Origin: CATOSP01 sp965204715
GTDB lineage: Bacteria; Chloroflexota; Dehalococcoidia; Lucifugimonadales; UBA3495
Direction: 5' to 3'
Length of the DNA stretch: 64,000 nt
Assembly (NCBI GenBank): GCA_965204715.1
Contig: OZ242009.1
Coordinates: 1,488,001 to 1,552,000 of the forward strand
Below are positions 33,702-42,013 of the stretch, piece by piece. The notes under the pieces are model-generated. The model was not told the origin of the DNA, made no database searches, and worked only from the letters and a program-made list of their open reading frames with translations. The stretch's first letter is position 1. Each line of letters starts with the position of its first letter. Both the position numbers and the translations under genes were made by a program.

Positions 33702-36074
33702 ATGATGTTGAAGAACTTTAGGAATGCCGCGGTCATGTTCGCGGCGCTGGTCGTGGTATTGGCCCTGGCGTGTTCGGGGAATGCGCCTGCCGAGGCTCCC
33801 GCTGCTGTCGCGGAAAGCTCGGCCGGACAGGGCGCAAGCGGAGCAACTACACAGGCGGCCACGGGAGCAACGTCCGGCCAGAGCAATGCCGGAGCAGCGA
33901 CTGGAACAGCTACAGGAGCAACAACGGGCCAAAGCAGCGGCGGAGCGGCGACGGGAACAACCTCAACAGCATCAAGCGCTGCGGCCCCGACGACTGCACC
34001 GGCATCCAATGCACAGAGCGGGATGGAGGCGGACAAGCTGAGCGTCGTCACCACCAGCAACATCCTGGCCGACTGGGTGCAGGCCGTCGGGCAGGACCGG
34101 GTGGACGTTTTCCCCCTGTTGCCGGCCAATGCCGACCCTCACACCTTTCAGCCGGGCACCCGCGACGTGACTCGGGTCGCCGACGCCGACCTGGTGTTCA
34201 GCGTGGGACTGTCCCTGGAAGCAGGATGGCTCGATGAACTGGTGCATAATGCTGCCGGCGACGAGGCCAAAGTCATTGAAGTGGGCGACGTGGTGGACCC
34301 CATCGACTTCGTGGAAATCTTCGAGGAACACGCCGAGGAAGAGGCCGAGGAAGTCCTGGGGCGTCTGCTCATCGGTGATGGCGAAACAGGCTCAATGTCG
34401 GTCATTGACCTGGAGACCGGCGAGGTCAGCCAGGGTCAATTCGACCTGATGGAGCGGGCCGGGCGCATCTACGCCACCAAAACCGGCCGGTTCGCCGTCG
34501 CCGTCTCCTCAGACGCCGACACGGCCCACCTGTTCGACGGCGGCGTCTTCATGCAGCCGCACGGCGACCACTTCGACCTGGTGGAGGCGCCGGCGCAGAA
34601 GCTCGGCGTCGATCTGGCGGGCGACCGCCCGGTGCATCTGTACGTCGGCGGAGAATGGGCTACCATCTTCTACGACGGTTCCGGCGACGTGGTGCTGATC
34701 AACGAGCATGAACTGGAAGAACAGGGCCATTCCTACGTTCCTGTCAGGTTCAACGTGGGGCCCCAGCACGGGGCGGCTGTCCCCCTGGAGGATGACCTGT
34801 TCGCTATCTCCATCAAGGACCCGGATTATCCGGCGAACCCGGATGCCCGGAGACCCATCGGGGCGGAAATCCGTGACCTGGACGGCAGTGTCCTCTACAC
34901 CGCTGAGGCGGGATGCCCGGACCTGCACGGTGACGCTTCCAACGGCCACCAGGCGGTGTTCGGCTGCACCGGCGGCGCGCTGATGATCGAAGCTCACGAT
35001 GGAGAATACGGCCATGAGTTCGTCTCAGCTCCGGAGGGTTCTCCGGAGGACTTCCGCCTCACCTCGGTCTGGGGCTATCCCGGTCTGGACCACTTCTTTG
35101 CCCTCGGTTCCGCGGTGGGACTGTACGTGGTGGACCCCGAGGAAGGGGAGATGGAGCAGCTAATCCCCGCCAGCGATGAGTTGCGGCCCATCCAGGTCGC
35201 CTTGAGCTACGACGGGGAAGCCCTGTTGGTGGTGATGAGCGACGGCGAGTTGCGGATGTACGAGGCCCACGACCTGGACCTGGTGGCCTCCGCGTCGGAC
35301 TTCCTGGCGGCTCCCGTAGAGACCGGCTTCTGGGCCCGCCCCCACGTGACCACGGCCCCCGGCGCGGTGTTCGTGACCGACTCGGTGGCCGGCATGGTGC
35401 ATCAGCTTGACGCTCACGACCTGGAGATGGTCGACCATTGGGAGGTTGCCGGCACGCCGACCAAGATCGCCTTCGTGGGCGTGCTGGGCGAGAGTGAAGG
35501 ACACGAAGAGCACGGCCACGGGGCGATGGAAGGCCATGATCATGGCGAGCTCGACCCCCACTTCTGGTTCGACCCGCTGCGGGTGAAGCAGGCGGTCAAC
35601 AGCATCGCGGCGCAATTGGCAACCATCGACCCGCAGAACACCCAGTTCTACCGGGACAACGCCGCCGCCTACAGCGCGGAACTGGACTCGCTCCACACCT
35701 GGATTCAGGAGCGGGTGGCGACTCTGCCGGAAGAGCGCCGGCTGCTGGTGACGTCCCACGACAGTTTCCAGTACTTCGCCCAGCGGTACGGCTTCGAGGT
35801 AGTGGGGGCGATATTCCCGGTCACAACGGAACGGGAACCGACGGCACAGGAACTGGCCGAACTCATCGAGACCATCGAACACGAGGGTGCGATTGCCGTA
35901 TTTACGGAGAAGTCCCACAGCGCCCGCCTGGCGGAGCGGATCGCCGAAGAGACCGGCGCCAAGCTCGTAGGCGGGCTGTACACCGGGTCGCTGGGAGAAC
36001 CGGGTGGCGAGGCCGAAACGTACCTGGACCTGATGCGCTATGACGTAGACACAATCGTGGAGGCATTGCAGTAG
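33702..36074 (+). CDS. Zinc ABC binding lipoprotein with inserted AztD-like metallochaperone domain
   Basis: 790 residues from ATG 33702 (SD GGAGGAG 33687-33693). A signal peptide ends in the lipobox LALA-C24. A Ser/Thr/Gly/Ala/Gln-rich tether runs to about residue 108. The TroA/ZnuA N-lobe is 112-203 (VVTTSNILADWVQAVG, ANADPHTFQPGTRDV with ligand H147). At the place where ZnuA/AztC proteins carry the flexible His loop there is an inserted beta-propeller (about 224-590) with AztD hallmarks: RIYATKTGRFAVAVSS, FMQPHGDHFDLVEAP, GDRPVHLYVGGEWATIFYDG, GPQHGAAVPLEDDLF, GCPDLHGDASN and FGCTGGALMIEAHDG. The His loop (HEEHGHGAMEGHDH, 601-614) follows, then the C-lobe with ligands H620 (DPHFWFDP) and H686 (SHDSFQYF). 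The segment LYTGSLG (759-765) lacks the Asp usually present. Outer-face, membrane-anchored; feeds the importer encoded downstream. Confidence 0.88.
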   Translation: MMLKNFRNAAVMFAALVVVLALACSGNAPAEAPAAVAESSAGQGASGATTQAATGATSGQSNAGAATGTATGATTGQSSGGAATGTTSTASSAAAPTTAPASNAQSGMEADKLSVVTTSNILADWVQAVGQDRVDVFPLLPANADPHTFQPGTRDVTRVADADLVFSVGLSLEAGWLDELVHNAAGDEAKVIEVGDVVDPIDFVEIFEEHAEEEAEEVLGRLLIGDGETGSMSVIDLETGEVSQGQFDLMERAGRIYATKTGRFAVAVSSDADTAHLFDGGVFMQPHGDHFDLVEAPAQKLGVDLAGDRPVHLYVGGEWATIFYDGSGDVVLINEHELEEQGHSYVPVRFNVGPQHGAAVPLEDDLFAISIKDPDYPANPDARRPIGAEIRDLDGSVLYTAEAGCPDLHGDASNGHQAVFGCTGGALMIEAHDGEYGHEFVSAPEGSPEDFRLTSVWGYPGLDHFFALGSAVGLYVVDPEEGEMEQLIPASDELRPIQVALSYDGEALLVVMSDGELRMYEAHDLDLVASASDFLAAPVETGFWARPHVTTAPGAVFVTDSVAGMVHQLDAHDLEMVDHWEVAGTPTKIAFVGVLGESEGHEEHGHGAMEGHDHGELDPHFWFDPLRVKQAVNSIAAQLATIDPQNTQFYRDNAAAYSAELDSLHTWIQERVATLPEERRLLVTSHDSFQYFAQRYGFEVVGAIFPVTTEREPTAQELAELIETIEHEGAIAVFTEKSHSARLAERIAEETGAKLVGGLYTGSLGEPGGEAETYLDLMRYDVDTIVEALQ

Positions 36075-36076
36075 AC

Positions 36077-36865
36077 ATGCAGACTTCCCCACTCGCTCCG
36101 GCTCCTCCCCTGGCCGCTGAGGAACTGACTGTGGAGCGCGGCGGGGTCCGGGTCCTGGACCGGGTGTCATTCACCGCCGGACCGGGTTGCCTCATGGGTG
36201 TCGTCGGTCCCAACGGGGCGGGCAAGAGCACACTGTTCAATGTGATTGTATCCCTGCTGCCTCCCACCGATGGGCAAGTGCTGGTCCACGGCAAGTCCAT
36301 CAATGAGATGCGAGGCATGGTGGCCTACGTACCCCAGCACGAGCGGGTCAACTGGCGGTTGCCCATGAGCGCGTGGGACGTGGTGCTGCAGGGGCGTACC
36401 CGGCGGGTCGGCTGGTTCCGGCGTCCGAAGAGGGAAGACAGGGACTTGGCCGAGGACGCGCTGAATCAGGTCGGGATGTGGGACCGCCGCGGTTCTCTCA
36501 TAGGCGAGCTTTCCGGCGGTCAGCGGCAGCGGGTGTTCGTCGCCCGCGCCCTGGCCCAGGAAGCCGACATCCTATTGCTGGACGAGGCTTTCAGCGGGGT
36601 AGACATCGCTTCCCAGGAGGAACTGGTCTCGGTATTGACGGAACTTCGAGACGGGGGACACACCATTCTGATGTCATCCCACGATATCAACCACTTGGCC
36701 CACTACTGCGACGAATGCCTGTGTCTCAACTGCCACGTCTGCGCCTGCGGCGCGCCCCAGGACGTGCTGACTCCGGAGGTGCTGACCGAGATGTATGGGC
36801 CGTTCGGAGCGGTTCCGGGCCACGGGCACGGGCTGTCGGGAGACGATCATGGAAATCATCACTGA
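36077..36865 (+). CDS. Zinc/manganese-type ABC transporter ATPase with Cys- and His-rich tail
   Basis: 262 residues, beginning 2 bases after the binding-protein stop. Walker A is GPNGAGKST, the Q-loop region YVPQHERVNWRLPM, the signature ELSGGQRQRVFVARALAQ and Walker B ILLLDEAFSGVD, with H-switch MSSHDINHL. This is the ZnuC/AztA/MntB-type subfamily. Where most relatives have a plain hydrophobic strand before the C-terminal helix, this one reads CDECLCLNCHVCACG, six cysteines in fifteen residues, and the C-terminus ends GHGHGLSGDDHGNHH. Both could bind metal and report cytosolic zinc; that is inference. The 3' end overlaps the permease start by 17 bases. Confidence 0.9.
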   Translation: MQTSPLAPAPPLAAEELTVERGGVRVLDRVSFTAGPGCLMGVVGPNGAGKSTLFNVIVSLLPPTDGQVLVHGKSINEMRGMVAYVPQHERVNWRLPMSAWDVVLQGRTRRVGWFRRPKREDRDLAEDALNQVGMWDRRGSLIGELSGGQRQRVFVARALAQEADILLLDEAFSGVDIASQEELVSVLTELRDGGHTILMSSHDINHLAHYCDECLCLNCHVCACGAPQDVLTPEVLTEMYGPFGAVPGHGHGLSGDDHGNHH

Positions 36866-37727
36866 ACCACTCGTCGGGCCGTTCCAGTACCCATTCATGC
36901 TGCGGGCGCTGATTGTGTCCGTCCTGGTGGGCATCATGTGCCCCGCACTCGGGGCCTATGTGGTGGTCCGGGGCCTGGGGTTCATGGGCGACGGCCTGGC
37001 CCACGGGGTATTGCCGGGACTGGTATTGGCGGTCATCATCGGCGCAGCGGTCGGGGCCGGGGCAAACGCCAGCGGCATCCAGTTAATGGGTGCGCTGCCC
37101 GCGGCCCTGGTGATGGCCATGCTCAGCGGCTACTTGATCCGGCGGGTGGGCGTCAGCGAGGACACCTCTGTGGGCATCCTGTTCGCCGGACTGTTTGCCC
37201 TGGGTCTGGTGATGCTGACCGCTGCCAAGGGGCTTCCGGTAAGTCTGGACGATGTACTGCTTGGCAATGTGCTGGGCGTATCACAGGAAGAGATGTTTGT
37301 CACGTTGGGGTTGGCCGCCAGCGTCCTGTTGGTGCTGTTCTTCCTGCACAAGGAGCTTGTGTTCGCCAATTTCGACCCGCTGGGTGCGTCGGTGATCGGT
37401 CTGCCCACCGAAGGTTTGGAGTACATACTGCTGGGCTTGCTGGCCGTGGTGGTCGTGCTTGCGCTTCAGGCCGTGGGGATCGTGCTGGTGATTTCGATGC
37501 TGATCACCCCGGCGGCGACGGCGTCGTTACTTGCGCGGAGCTTCCCGGCGGCCATGATTATAGGGGCGGTGTTCGGGTCCGCCTCCGCGGTAGCCGGGCT
37601 GTACATCTCCTACCACTTCAACCTGCCCTCGGGGCCGCTGATGGCCCTGACCGCCACCACGTTCTTCGTTCTGGCCGTGGTGTACAAGAGCCAGATAGCC
37701 GGGCGCCTGCGGCGTAGCGTGGCCTGA
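36849..37727 (+). CDS. Zinc/manganese-type ABC transporter permease
   Basis: 292 residues from ATG 36849 (MEIITEPLVGPFQYPFMLRA), inside the end of the ATPase gene. It belongs to the ABC-3 family (ZnuB/AztB/MntC-like): VRGLGFMGDGLAHGVLPGLV, TSVGILFAGLFALGLVML, FDPLGASVIGLPT (coupling loop region), AVGIVLVISMLITPAATASL, and about eight membrane helices. It forms the channel of the importer fed by the AztC-AztD-like lipoprotein and driven by the ATPase upstream. The operon ends here; no terminator hairpin is obvious. Confidence 0.92.
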   Translation: MEIITEPLVGPFQYPFMLRALIVSVLVGIMCPALGAYVVVRGLGFMGDGLAHGVLPGLVLAVIIGAAVGAGANASGIQLMGALPAALVMAMLSGYLIRRVGVSEDTSVGILFAGLFALGLVMLTAAKGLPVSLDDVLLGNVLGVSQEEMFVTLGLAASVLLVLFFLHKELVFANFDPLGASVIGLPTEGLEYILLGLLAVVVVLALQAVGIVLVISMLITPAATASLLARSFPAAMIIGAVFGSASAVAGLYISYHFNLPSGPLMALTATTFFVLAVVYKSQIAGRLRRSVA

Positions 37728-37758
37728 TGGCCGTCTGACGATCGCCTTACTCTACTGG

Positions 37759-37992
37759 AAACGCCGCCCCATACCACCGCGCCGGGAGGGTATGGGCAAT
37801 CGGCGCGTGATGCCAATGGCCCCGCCTTGATTGAGGCGCGTCGAAGCGGTTAGGGCTATAGTAGAGGTGTGGAAACGCCTCTGGAATCCACGACCACTGA
37901 AAACGCGGCCCCATACCGGCGTGCCGGCCGGGGAACGGTGGATAGCATCTGTCCCTCGGTTGAGAACGCCGCCCCATACCGGCGTGCCGGCC
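37759..37992. repeat. Three copies of a REP-like 28-bp repeat
   Basis: AACGCCGCCCCATACC is followed by GGCGTGCCGGCC at 37901-37929 (one change) and 37965-37992; a diverged copy lies at 37759-37786. The inner CCGGC-GT-GCCGG forms a small hairpin. They fill the intergenic space between the zinc permease and the MFS gene, the third one ending just before the MFS start. They may act in transcription termination or as REP/RAYT-type elements; no RAYT transposase is seen. Confidence 0.7.
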
Positions 37993-37995
37993 AGC

Positions 37996-39249
37996 ATGGC
38001 CGCTGAGGGTCCGTCCCTTGAGGGGGCCCGGCGCACGCCAGGCCGTGGTTGGGCGGTGTTGCTGCTGTTCCGCGCCCACAGTAGCAGCGTAGTTCTGATT
38101 TCCTACACCTTCGGCCTGTTCCTCCCGTTCATCCGCGCCGACCTGGACATTTCGCCGGTCCAGGCCGGGTTGCTGCAAGGGGTCTGGTGGGTGACTGCCG
38201 CGCTGGTGTCGCTGCCCGCCGGGGCCTGGTTCTCCCGGCTGCGTCCCGTTTCCCTGGTGCTCGCGTCGATGGCGGGGATGCTGCCCTTCCTTGCGATGCA
38301 GGCCCTGTCGGGCGGGTTTCTGGCCCTGTTCGCGGCCCGGTTCCTCTTCGTGATGTGCCACGTAGTCACCGCCCCGGCCCGGACATTGCTGTTGCAGCAG
38401 TGGGCCGTTCCCCGCCAGTTCGCGCAGGTCAACTCAGTGGGCCTGTCCCAGCATAGCGTCATACTGGCGACTGCGGTCAGCGCCAGCCCGCTGCTGATTA
38501 CCTGGGTGGGAAGCTGGCGCACGGCCTACTGGTTGATGGCCGGGGTGTTCCTGTTCCAGGTCCTCGCCTGGGCGCTGATTGCCAGGGAAAGCAAAGCGCT
38601 GGCCCCGGACCTGGGGGACAGGCTGCGGGAGCAGGCTGGCAGCCCGTGGCGAGCAGTCGCCGCCTACCCCCAGGGATGGCTGCTCGCGGCCATGATGTTC
38701 TTCCTGTCCGCGACGTGGACTGCAATGGTCACGTTCCTGCCGAGCCTGTGGCTGGAGGAGCGTGGGCTGGCCCTGACCCTGGGAGGCCCGCTGCTGGGCT
38801 TCCTGTATTATGGGCTGATTCCCAGCGCCCTGTTCGGGGGATTGCTGGCGCACAAGATCGGAAACCGCAAGCTGCTGTTGGGGGTCCCGGCGCTGTTGAA
38901 CATGGTGTTCGGTCTGGCGATTGTGGCGGCATCCCACCCCCTGCTGCTGATGCTGCTCATTACCGGGTTGGGGATGGTGTGGGTCGCCACGCCCGCCATC
39001 AACGTGCTGCCCTTCGAGTTTCCGGGGATACAGCCGAGGGAGGTGGCGGTGATTTCATCACTGGTGACCACATTCTCCGGGTTGGGGTTCGCCGCAGGGC
39101 CGGTGGTCACGGGGATGGTGGCGCAGCAGACGGGTTCGATGCAGACGGGTCTGCTGGTCCTGTGCCTGCTGACCGGTTTGGGCGCGGTTGTGAGTCTGCT
39201 GTATCCCGCACGTCCTGAAAGAAACGCGGCTGGGGAGAGTCCTTCCTAA
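37996..39249 (+). CDS. MFS transporter
   Basis: 417 residues from ATG 37996; the frame is open upstream through the repeats, but those codons are repeat-derived. Twelve membrane helices are predicted by eye. The first (VVLISYTFGLFLPFIRADLD) and the PGQ-like LQGVWWVTAALVSLPAG are typical of the nitrate/cyanate-type and general MFS branches. The substrate is unknown. No operon partner: the zinc operon ends 268 bases upstream and a small gene starts behind its own promoter downstream. Confidence 0.82.
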   Translation: MAAEGPSLEGARRTPGRGWAVLLLFRAHSSSVVLISYTFGLFLPFIRADLDISPVQAGLLQGVWWVTAALVSLPAGAWFSRLRPVSLVLASMAGMLPFLAMQALSGGFLALFAARFLFVMCHVVTAPARTLLLQQWAVPRQFAQVNSVGLSQHSVILATAVSASPLLITWVGSWRTAYWLMAGVFLFQVLAWALIARESKALAPDLGDRLREQAGSPWRAVAAYPQGWLLAAMMFFLSATWTAMVTFLPSLWLEERGLALTLGGPLLGFLYYGLIPSALFGGLLAHKIGNRKLLLGVPALLNMVFGLAIVAASHPLLLMLLITGLGMVWVATPAINVLPFEFPGIQPREVAVISSLVTTFSGLGFAAGPVVTGMVAQQTGSMQTGLLVLCLLTGLGAVVSLLYPARPERNAAGESPS

Positions 39250-39298
39250 CCTCTCTGCAACGCCCATTAATTGGATATAATGAATCGCGCAATATCTA

Positions 39299-39327
39299 TT
39301 GACATGATAATGATAGCCTTATATCAT
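39299..39327 (+). promoter_or_regulatory. Consensus-like promoter in an AT-rich patch
   Basis: TTGACA (39299-39304), 17 bases, TATCAT (39322-39327): six and five of six consensus matches with ideal spacing. The surrounding 39280-39370 is much more AT-rich than the rest of the window. Transcription would start near 39334, about 100 bases before the small gene at 39436. Confidence 0.7.
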
Positions 39328-39435
39328 ATATACAGATGATTACTCGATGGCAATATCCGGTAACATAATGCACAAGGGACAGGATGCCGGAGCGAGTATG
39401 AGTCGGAAAAATAGCACTATCGCGCAGGAGGAGAC

Positions 39436-39780
39436 TTGGTAACCGCAGCCAGACCCACTCATCACGCACCCACCAACGTTGTCCGGGGGCCGGAGAGCGC
39501 GCCCGCCGCGGAAGTAGTCCCGGCGCCGTACTTGGGAATAAACGGCGAGGCCATCGACTGGGACAAGGAACTGGCCAATCTGGTCCAGACCCCCGCAGTT
39601 GAACAGCCCGCGACCGTCAAGCGCAGTCCGGTGAGCATTGTGGCCCACGCCCTTGAGGGCTTCTGGAACTCCCTCAGCGGCCCGGCCATGAGCCAGCGGG
39701 AGAAGACCCGGCAGGCTATCGAGGAGGACAGGGACGTGAAGTACCTGACCGTGACCATGACCGCTACCCGGCTCGTCTAG
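39436..39780 (+). CDS. Small protein of unknown function
   Basis: 114 residues from TTG 39436, preceded by AGGAGGAG. N-terminal half Pro/Ala-rich and probably disordered. The second half (LGINGEAIDWDKELANLVQ, then VSIVAHALEGFWNSLSGPAM and a charged helix, ending YLTVTMTATRLV) looks folded. I recognise no family. The strong promoter upstream argues that it is expressed, perhaps at high level. Confidence 0.6.
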   Translation: MVTAARPTHHAPTNVVRGPESAPAAEVVPAPYLGINGEAIDWDKELANLVQTPAVEQPATVKRSPVSIVAHALEGFWNSLSGPAMSQREKTRQAIEEDRDVKYLTVTMTATRLV

Positions 39781-39856
39781 CAGTCACAGCAGAAAACAGC
39801 TATCCAACCGCAACAAAGGCCAGGAACCCTTGCAGGTAGCGTCCCAGGACGCATCT

Positions 39857-40816
39857 CTAGAAGGGCAGTTCCTGGCCTATTCCTTGCTCGACCGCCTTCC
39901 GGTAGACCAACTGGGCGGCGGCTATGTCTTCCAGGGCCACCCCCATCGACTCGAACAGGGTCAGGGACCCGGCGGAGGGACGGCCCTGCACCCGGCCCGC
40001 CACCACGTCCTGCAACTCGTGGGCCATGTCCCAGCGGAACGTTCCCCTGGCCTCGGGCCACATCAGGTCGCCGCATTCGATTTTGGCCTGGTCCAGGTCG
40101 TCCACCACTATTACGTCAGCCCCCGTTACCGTGGCCTCGTCGATCTCCCGCCGCATCCAGTGATTGCCCCCAGCGGCGTTGACGTGTACCCCTTGCCCCA
40201 GCCACTCGGCTTGCAGTACCGGGTCTCTCGCGGATGTAATCACCGCGGCGATGTCCACCCCGGCTACGCAGTCCTGGGCGCTTTCCACCGGCGTTATTTC
40301 CAGCTCCAGCCGCTCGCCGCTGCGCCGGGCGAAGTCCTCCCGCCGTTCCTGTCTACGGCTGAAGACCCTTACCTCCCGCAGGTCGCGGACCGCGGCTATC
40401 GCTTCCAGTTGGGTGCGGGCCTGGAAGCCGGTCCCGACTAGGCCAAGAGTCGCCGCGTCGGGCCTGGCCATGTAGTCGGTGGCCAGCCCGCTGGCAGCCC
40501 CCGTGCGAATCTGGCCCAGTCTGCCCGCCTCCATGCAGGACAGCAGTTGGCCCGTTTCGTAGTCGTAGAGCATGACCATCATCTTGCTGCCGCCCGGCCC
40601 GGCGAAGGACGGGTATGCCTTGAAGCCGAAGACCTTGTGTTCCGCGTCGGCGGCGGACATGAAGTGGAAGAACCCGCCGGGCATACGGATGCGGGAACGG
40701 GGTTTGACGTCGGTCGCACCCGCTCCGGCGTGGGCGAACGACTCTTCCAGTGCCCCGATGCACTCTTTCATCGGCAGCAGCCCGGCCACCTGTTGCTCGT
40801 TAAGGAATAGCGCCAT
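39857..40816 (-). CDS. Ornithine cyclodeaminase / mu-crystallin family protein
   Basis: 319 residues from ATG 40816 (MALFLNEQQVAGLLPM), with AGGAGG upstream. Signature blocks: MKECIGALEESFA, FHFMSAADAEHKVFGFKAY, GRLGQIRTGAASGLATDYMA, the Rossmann LGLVGTGFQARTQLEAIAA, and GVHVNAAGGNHWMRREID. Family members include ornithine cyclodeaminase, alanine dehydrogenase and delta-pyrroline/iminosuccinate reductases, so the exact reaction is open. It is divergent from the D-hydroxyacid dehydrogenase gene across 161 bases. Confidence 0.88.
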   Translation of the reverse strand: MALFLNEQQVAGLLPMKECIGALEESFAHAGAGATDVKPRSRIRMPGGFFHFMSAADAEHKVFGFKAYPSFAGPGGSKMMVMLYDYETGQLLSCMEAGRLGQIRTGAASGLATDYMARPDAATLGLVGTGFQARTQLEAIAAVRDLREVRVFSRRQERREDFARRSGERLELEITPVESAQDCVAGVDIAAVITSARDPVLQAEWLGQGVHVNAAGGNHWMRREIDEATVTGADVIVVDDLDQAKIECGDLMWPEARGTFRWDMAHELQDVVAGRVQGRPSAGSLTLFESMGVALEDIAAAQLVYRKAVEQGIGQELPF

Positions 40817-40977
40817 GCGGTCCTCCTGTAGATGTTGGACAGTCACCAGAGTATACCACCGGGCCGCAGCGGGATGGCGGTATGGAAAACGGAGCGGCCC
40901 GTCGCTACACTGTCGTTACAATGGCTGCGCTCCCCGACCGTACTCCAGGCCAAATTCCCAGGTGAGGAGGCCATCCC

Positions 40978-41988
40978 ATGACCCGACCTGAAGAAAACGG
41001 CCGTCCGCGGGTGTTCGTGACCCGCAGGATTTTCCCCGAGGCCGAGGAATTTATCTCCGCTACGGCGGAAATGGAGGTCTGGCCGGATGAAAGTCCGCCC
41101 TCCCCTGAGACGCTGCGGGAGAAAATCACGGATGCGGACGGCGTCCTGACCAACATCATGGACCGGGTGGATACCGGGCTTCTGGAGGCTTCTTCAAGGC
41201 TCAGGGTAGTCAGCCAGTTGGGCGTCGGCGTGGACAACGTGGACGTGGCTGAGGCGACCCGGCGTGGCGTCCTCGTGGGCAACACGCCCGGAGTGCTGGC
41301 CAAGGCCACCGCGGACATCGGGTTTGCCCTGCTCATGTCGGCGGCGCGGCGGGTCGGCGAGAGCGAACGCTGGCTGCGGGACGGCAACTGGAAGATACAG
41401 TACCACCCCATGTTCTGGCTGGGGCAGGACATTCACGGCTCGACCCTCGGCATCATCGGAATGGGACAGATTGGCACGGAAATGGCCAAACGCGCCCGCG
41501 GCTTCGACATGCGGGTGCTGTACTATTCCCGCACCCGGAAGCCGGACTTGGAGGCGGAACTGGGCGCGGAATGCACGGGCTTGGACCAGCTCCTGGCCGA
41601 GTCGGACTTCGTGTCGCTGCACGTGCCATTGACCCCGGAGACCCGCCACTTCATCGGCGAGCGGGAACTGCGGCAGATGAAGCCGTCGGCGGTTCTGATA
41701 AACGTGGCCCGCGGCGCGGTGGTGGACCAGAATGCCCTTTATTCCGCGCTGAGCGAGGGCCGGATACGGTCGGCGGGAATCGACGTTACCGACCCCGAAC
41801 CCCTCCCGGCCACCGATCCGCTGCTGACCCTGGACAACCTGGTGGTGACGCCGCACATCGGAAGCGCTTCGATGGAGGCCCGGCGGGATACATGCCTGCT
41901 GGCCGCGAGAAACCTGATCGCCGGAATAGAGGGGAGGCGGCTGGACGCCTGCGCCAACCCGCAGGTCTACGAGGCGTTGGGGATTTGA
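40978..41988 (+). CDS. D-2-hydroxyacid dehydrogenase (glyoxylate/hydroxypyruvate reductase-like)
   Basis: 336 residues with a GAGGAGG SD. NAD(P)-binding LGIIGMGQIGTEMAKRA, the FVSLHVPLTPETRHFIG block, catalytic Arg in LINVARGAVVDQNALYSAL, Glu in GIDVTDPEPLP and His in VVTPHIGSAS. It resembles glyoxylate reductases and D-glycerate dehydrogenases more than phosphoglycerate dehydrogenase, since there is no ACT domain. With the divergent cyclodeaminase it could belong to amino-acid or glycolate metabolism; this is not proven. Confidence 0.9.
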   Translation: MTRPEENGRPRVFVTRRIFPEAEEFISATAEMEVWPDESPPSPETLREKITDADGVLTNIMDRVDTGLLEASSRLRVVSQLGVGVDNVDVAEATRRGVLVGNTPGVLAKATADIGFALLMSAARRVGESERWLRDGNWKIQYHPMFWLGQDIHGSTLGIIGMGQIGTEMAKRARGFDMRVLYYSRTRKPDLEAELGAECTGLDQLLAESDFVSLHVPLTPETRHFIGERELRQMKPSAVLINVARGAVVDQNALYSALSEGRIRSAGIDVTDPEPLPATDPLLTLDNLVVTPHIGSASMEARRDTCLLAARNLIAGIEGRRLDACANPQVYEALGI

Positions 41989-42013
41989 GGCGGGAGCGCA
42001 TGAGCTTCGACCA

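Noticed and set aside
37831..37995. Longer N-terminus of the MFS transporter
   Set aside because: These codons derive from the REP-like repeats (TRPHTGVPA and PPHTGVPA) and do not resemble an MFS N-terminus.
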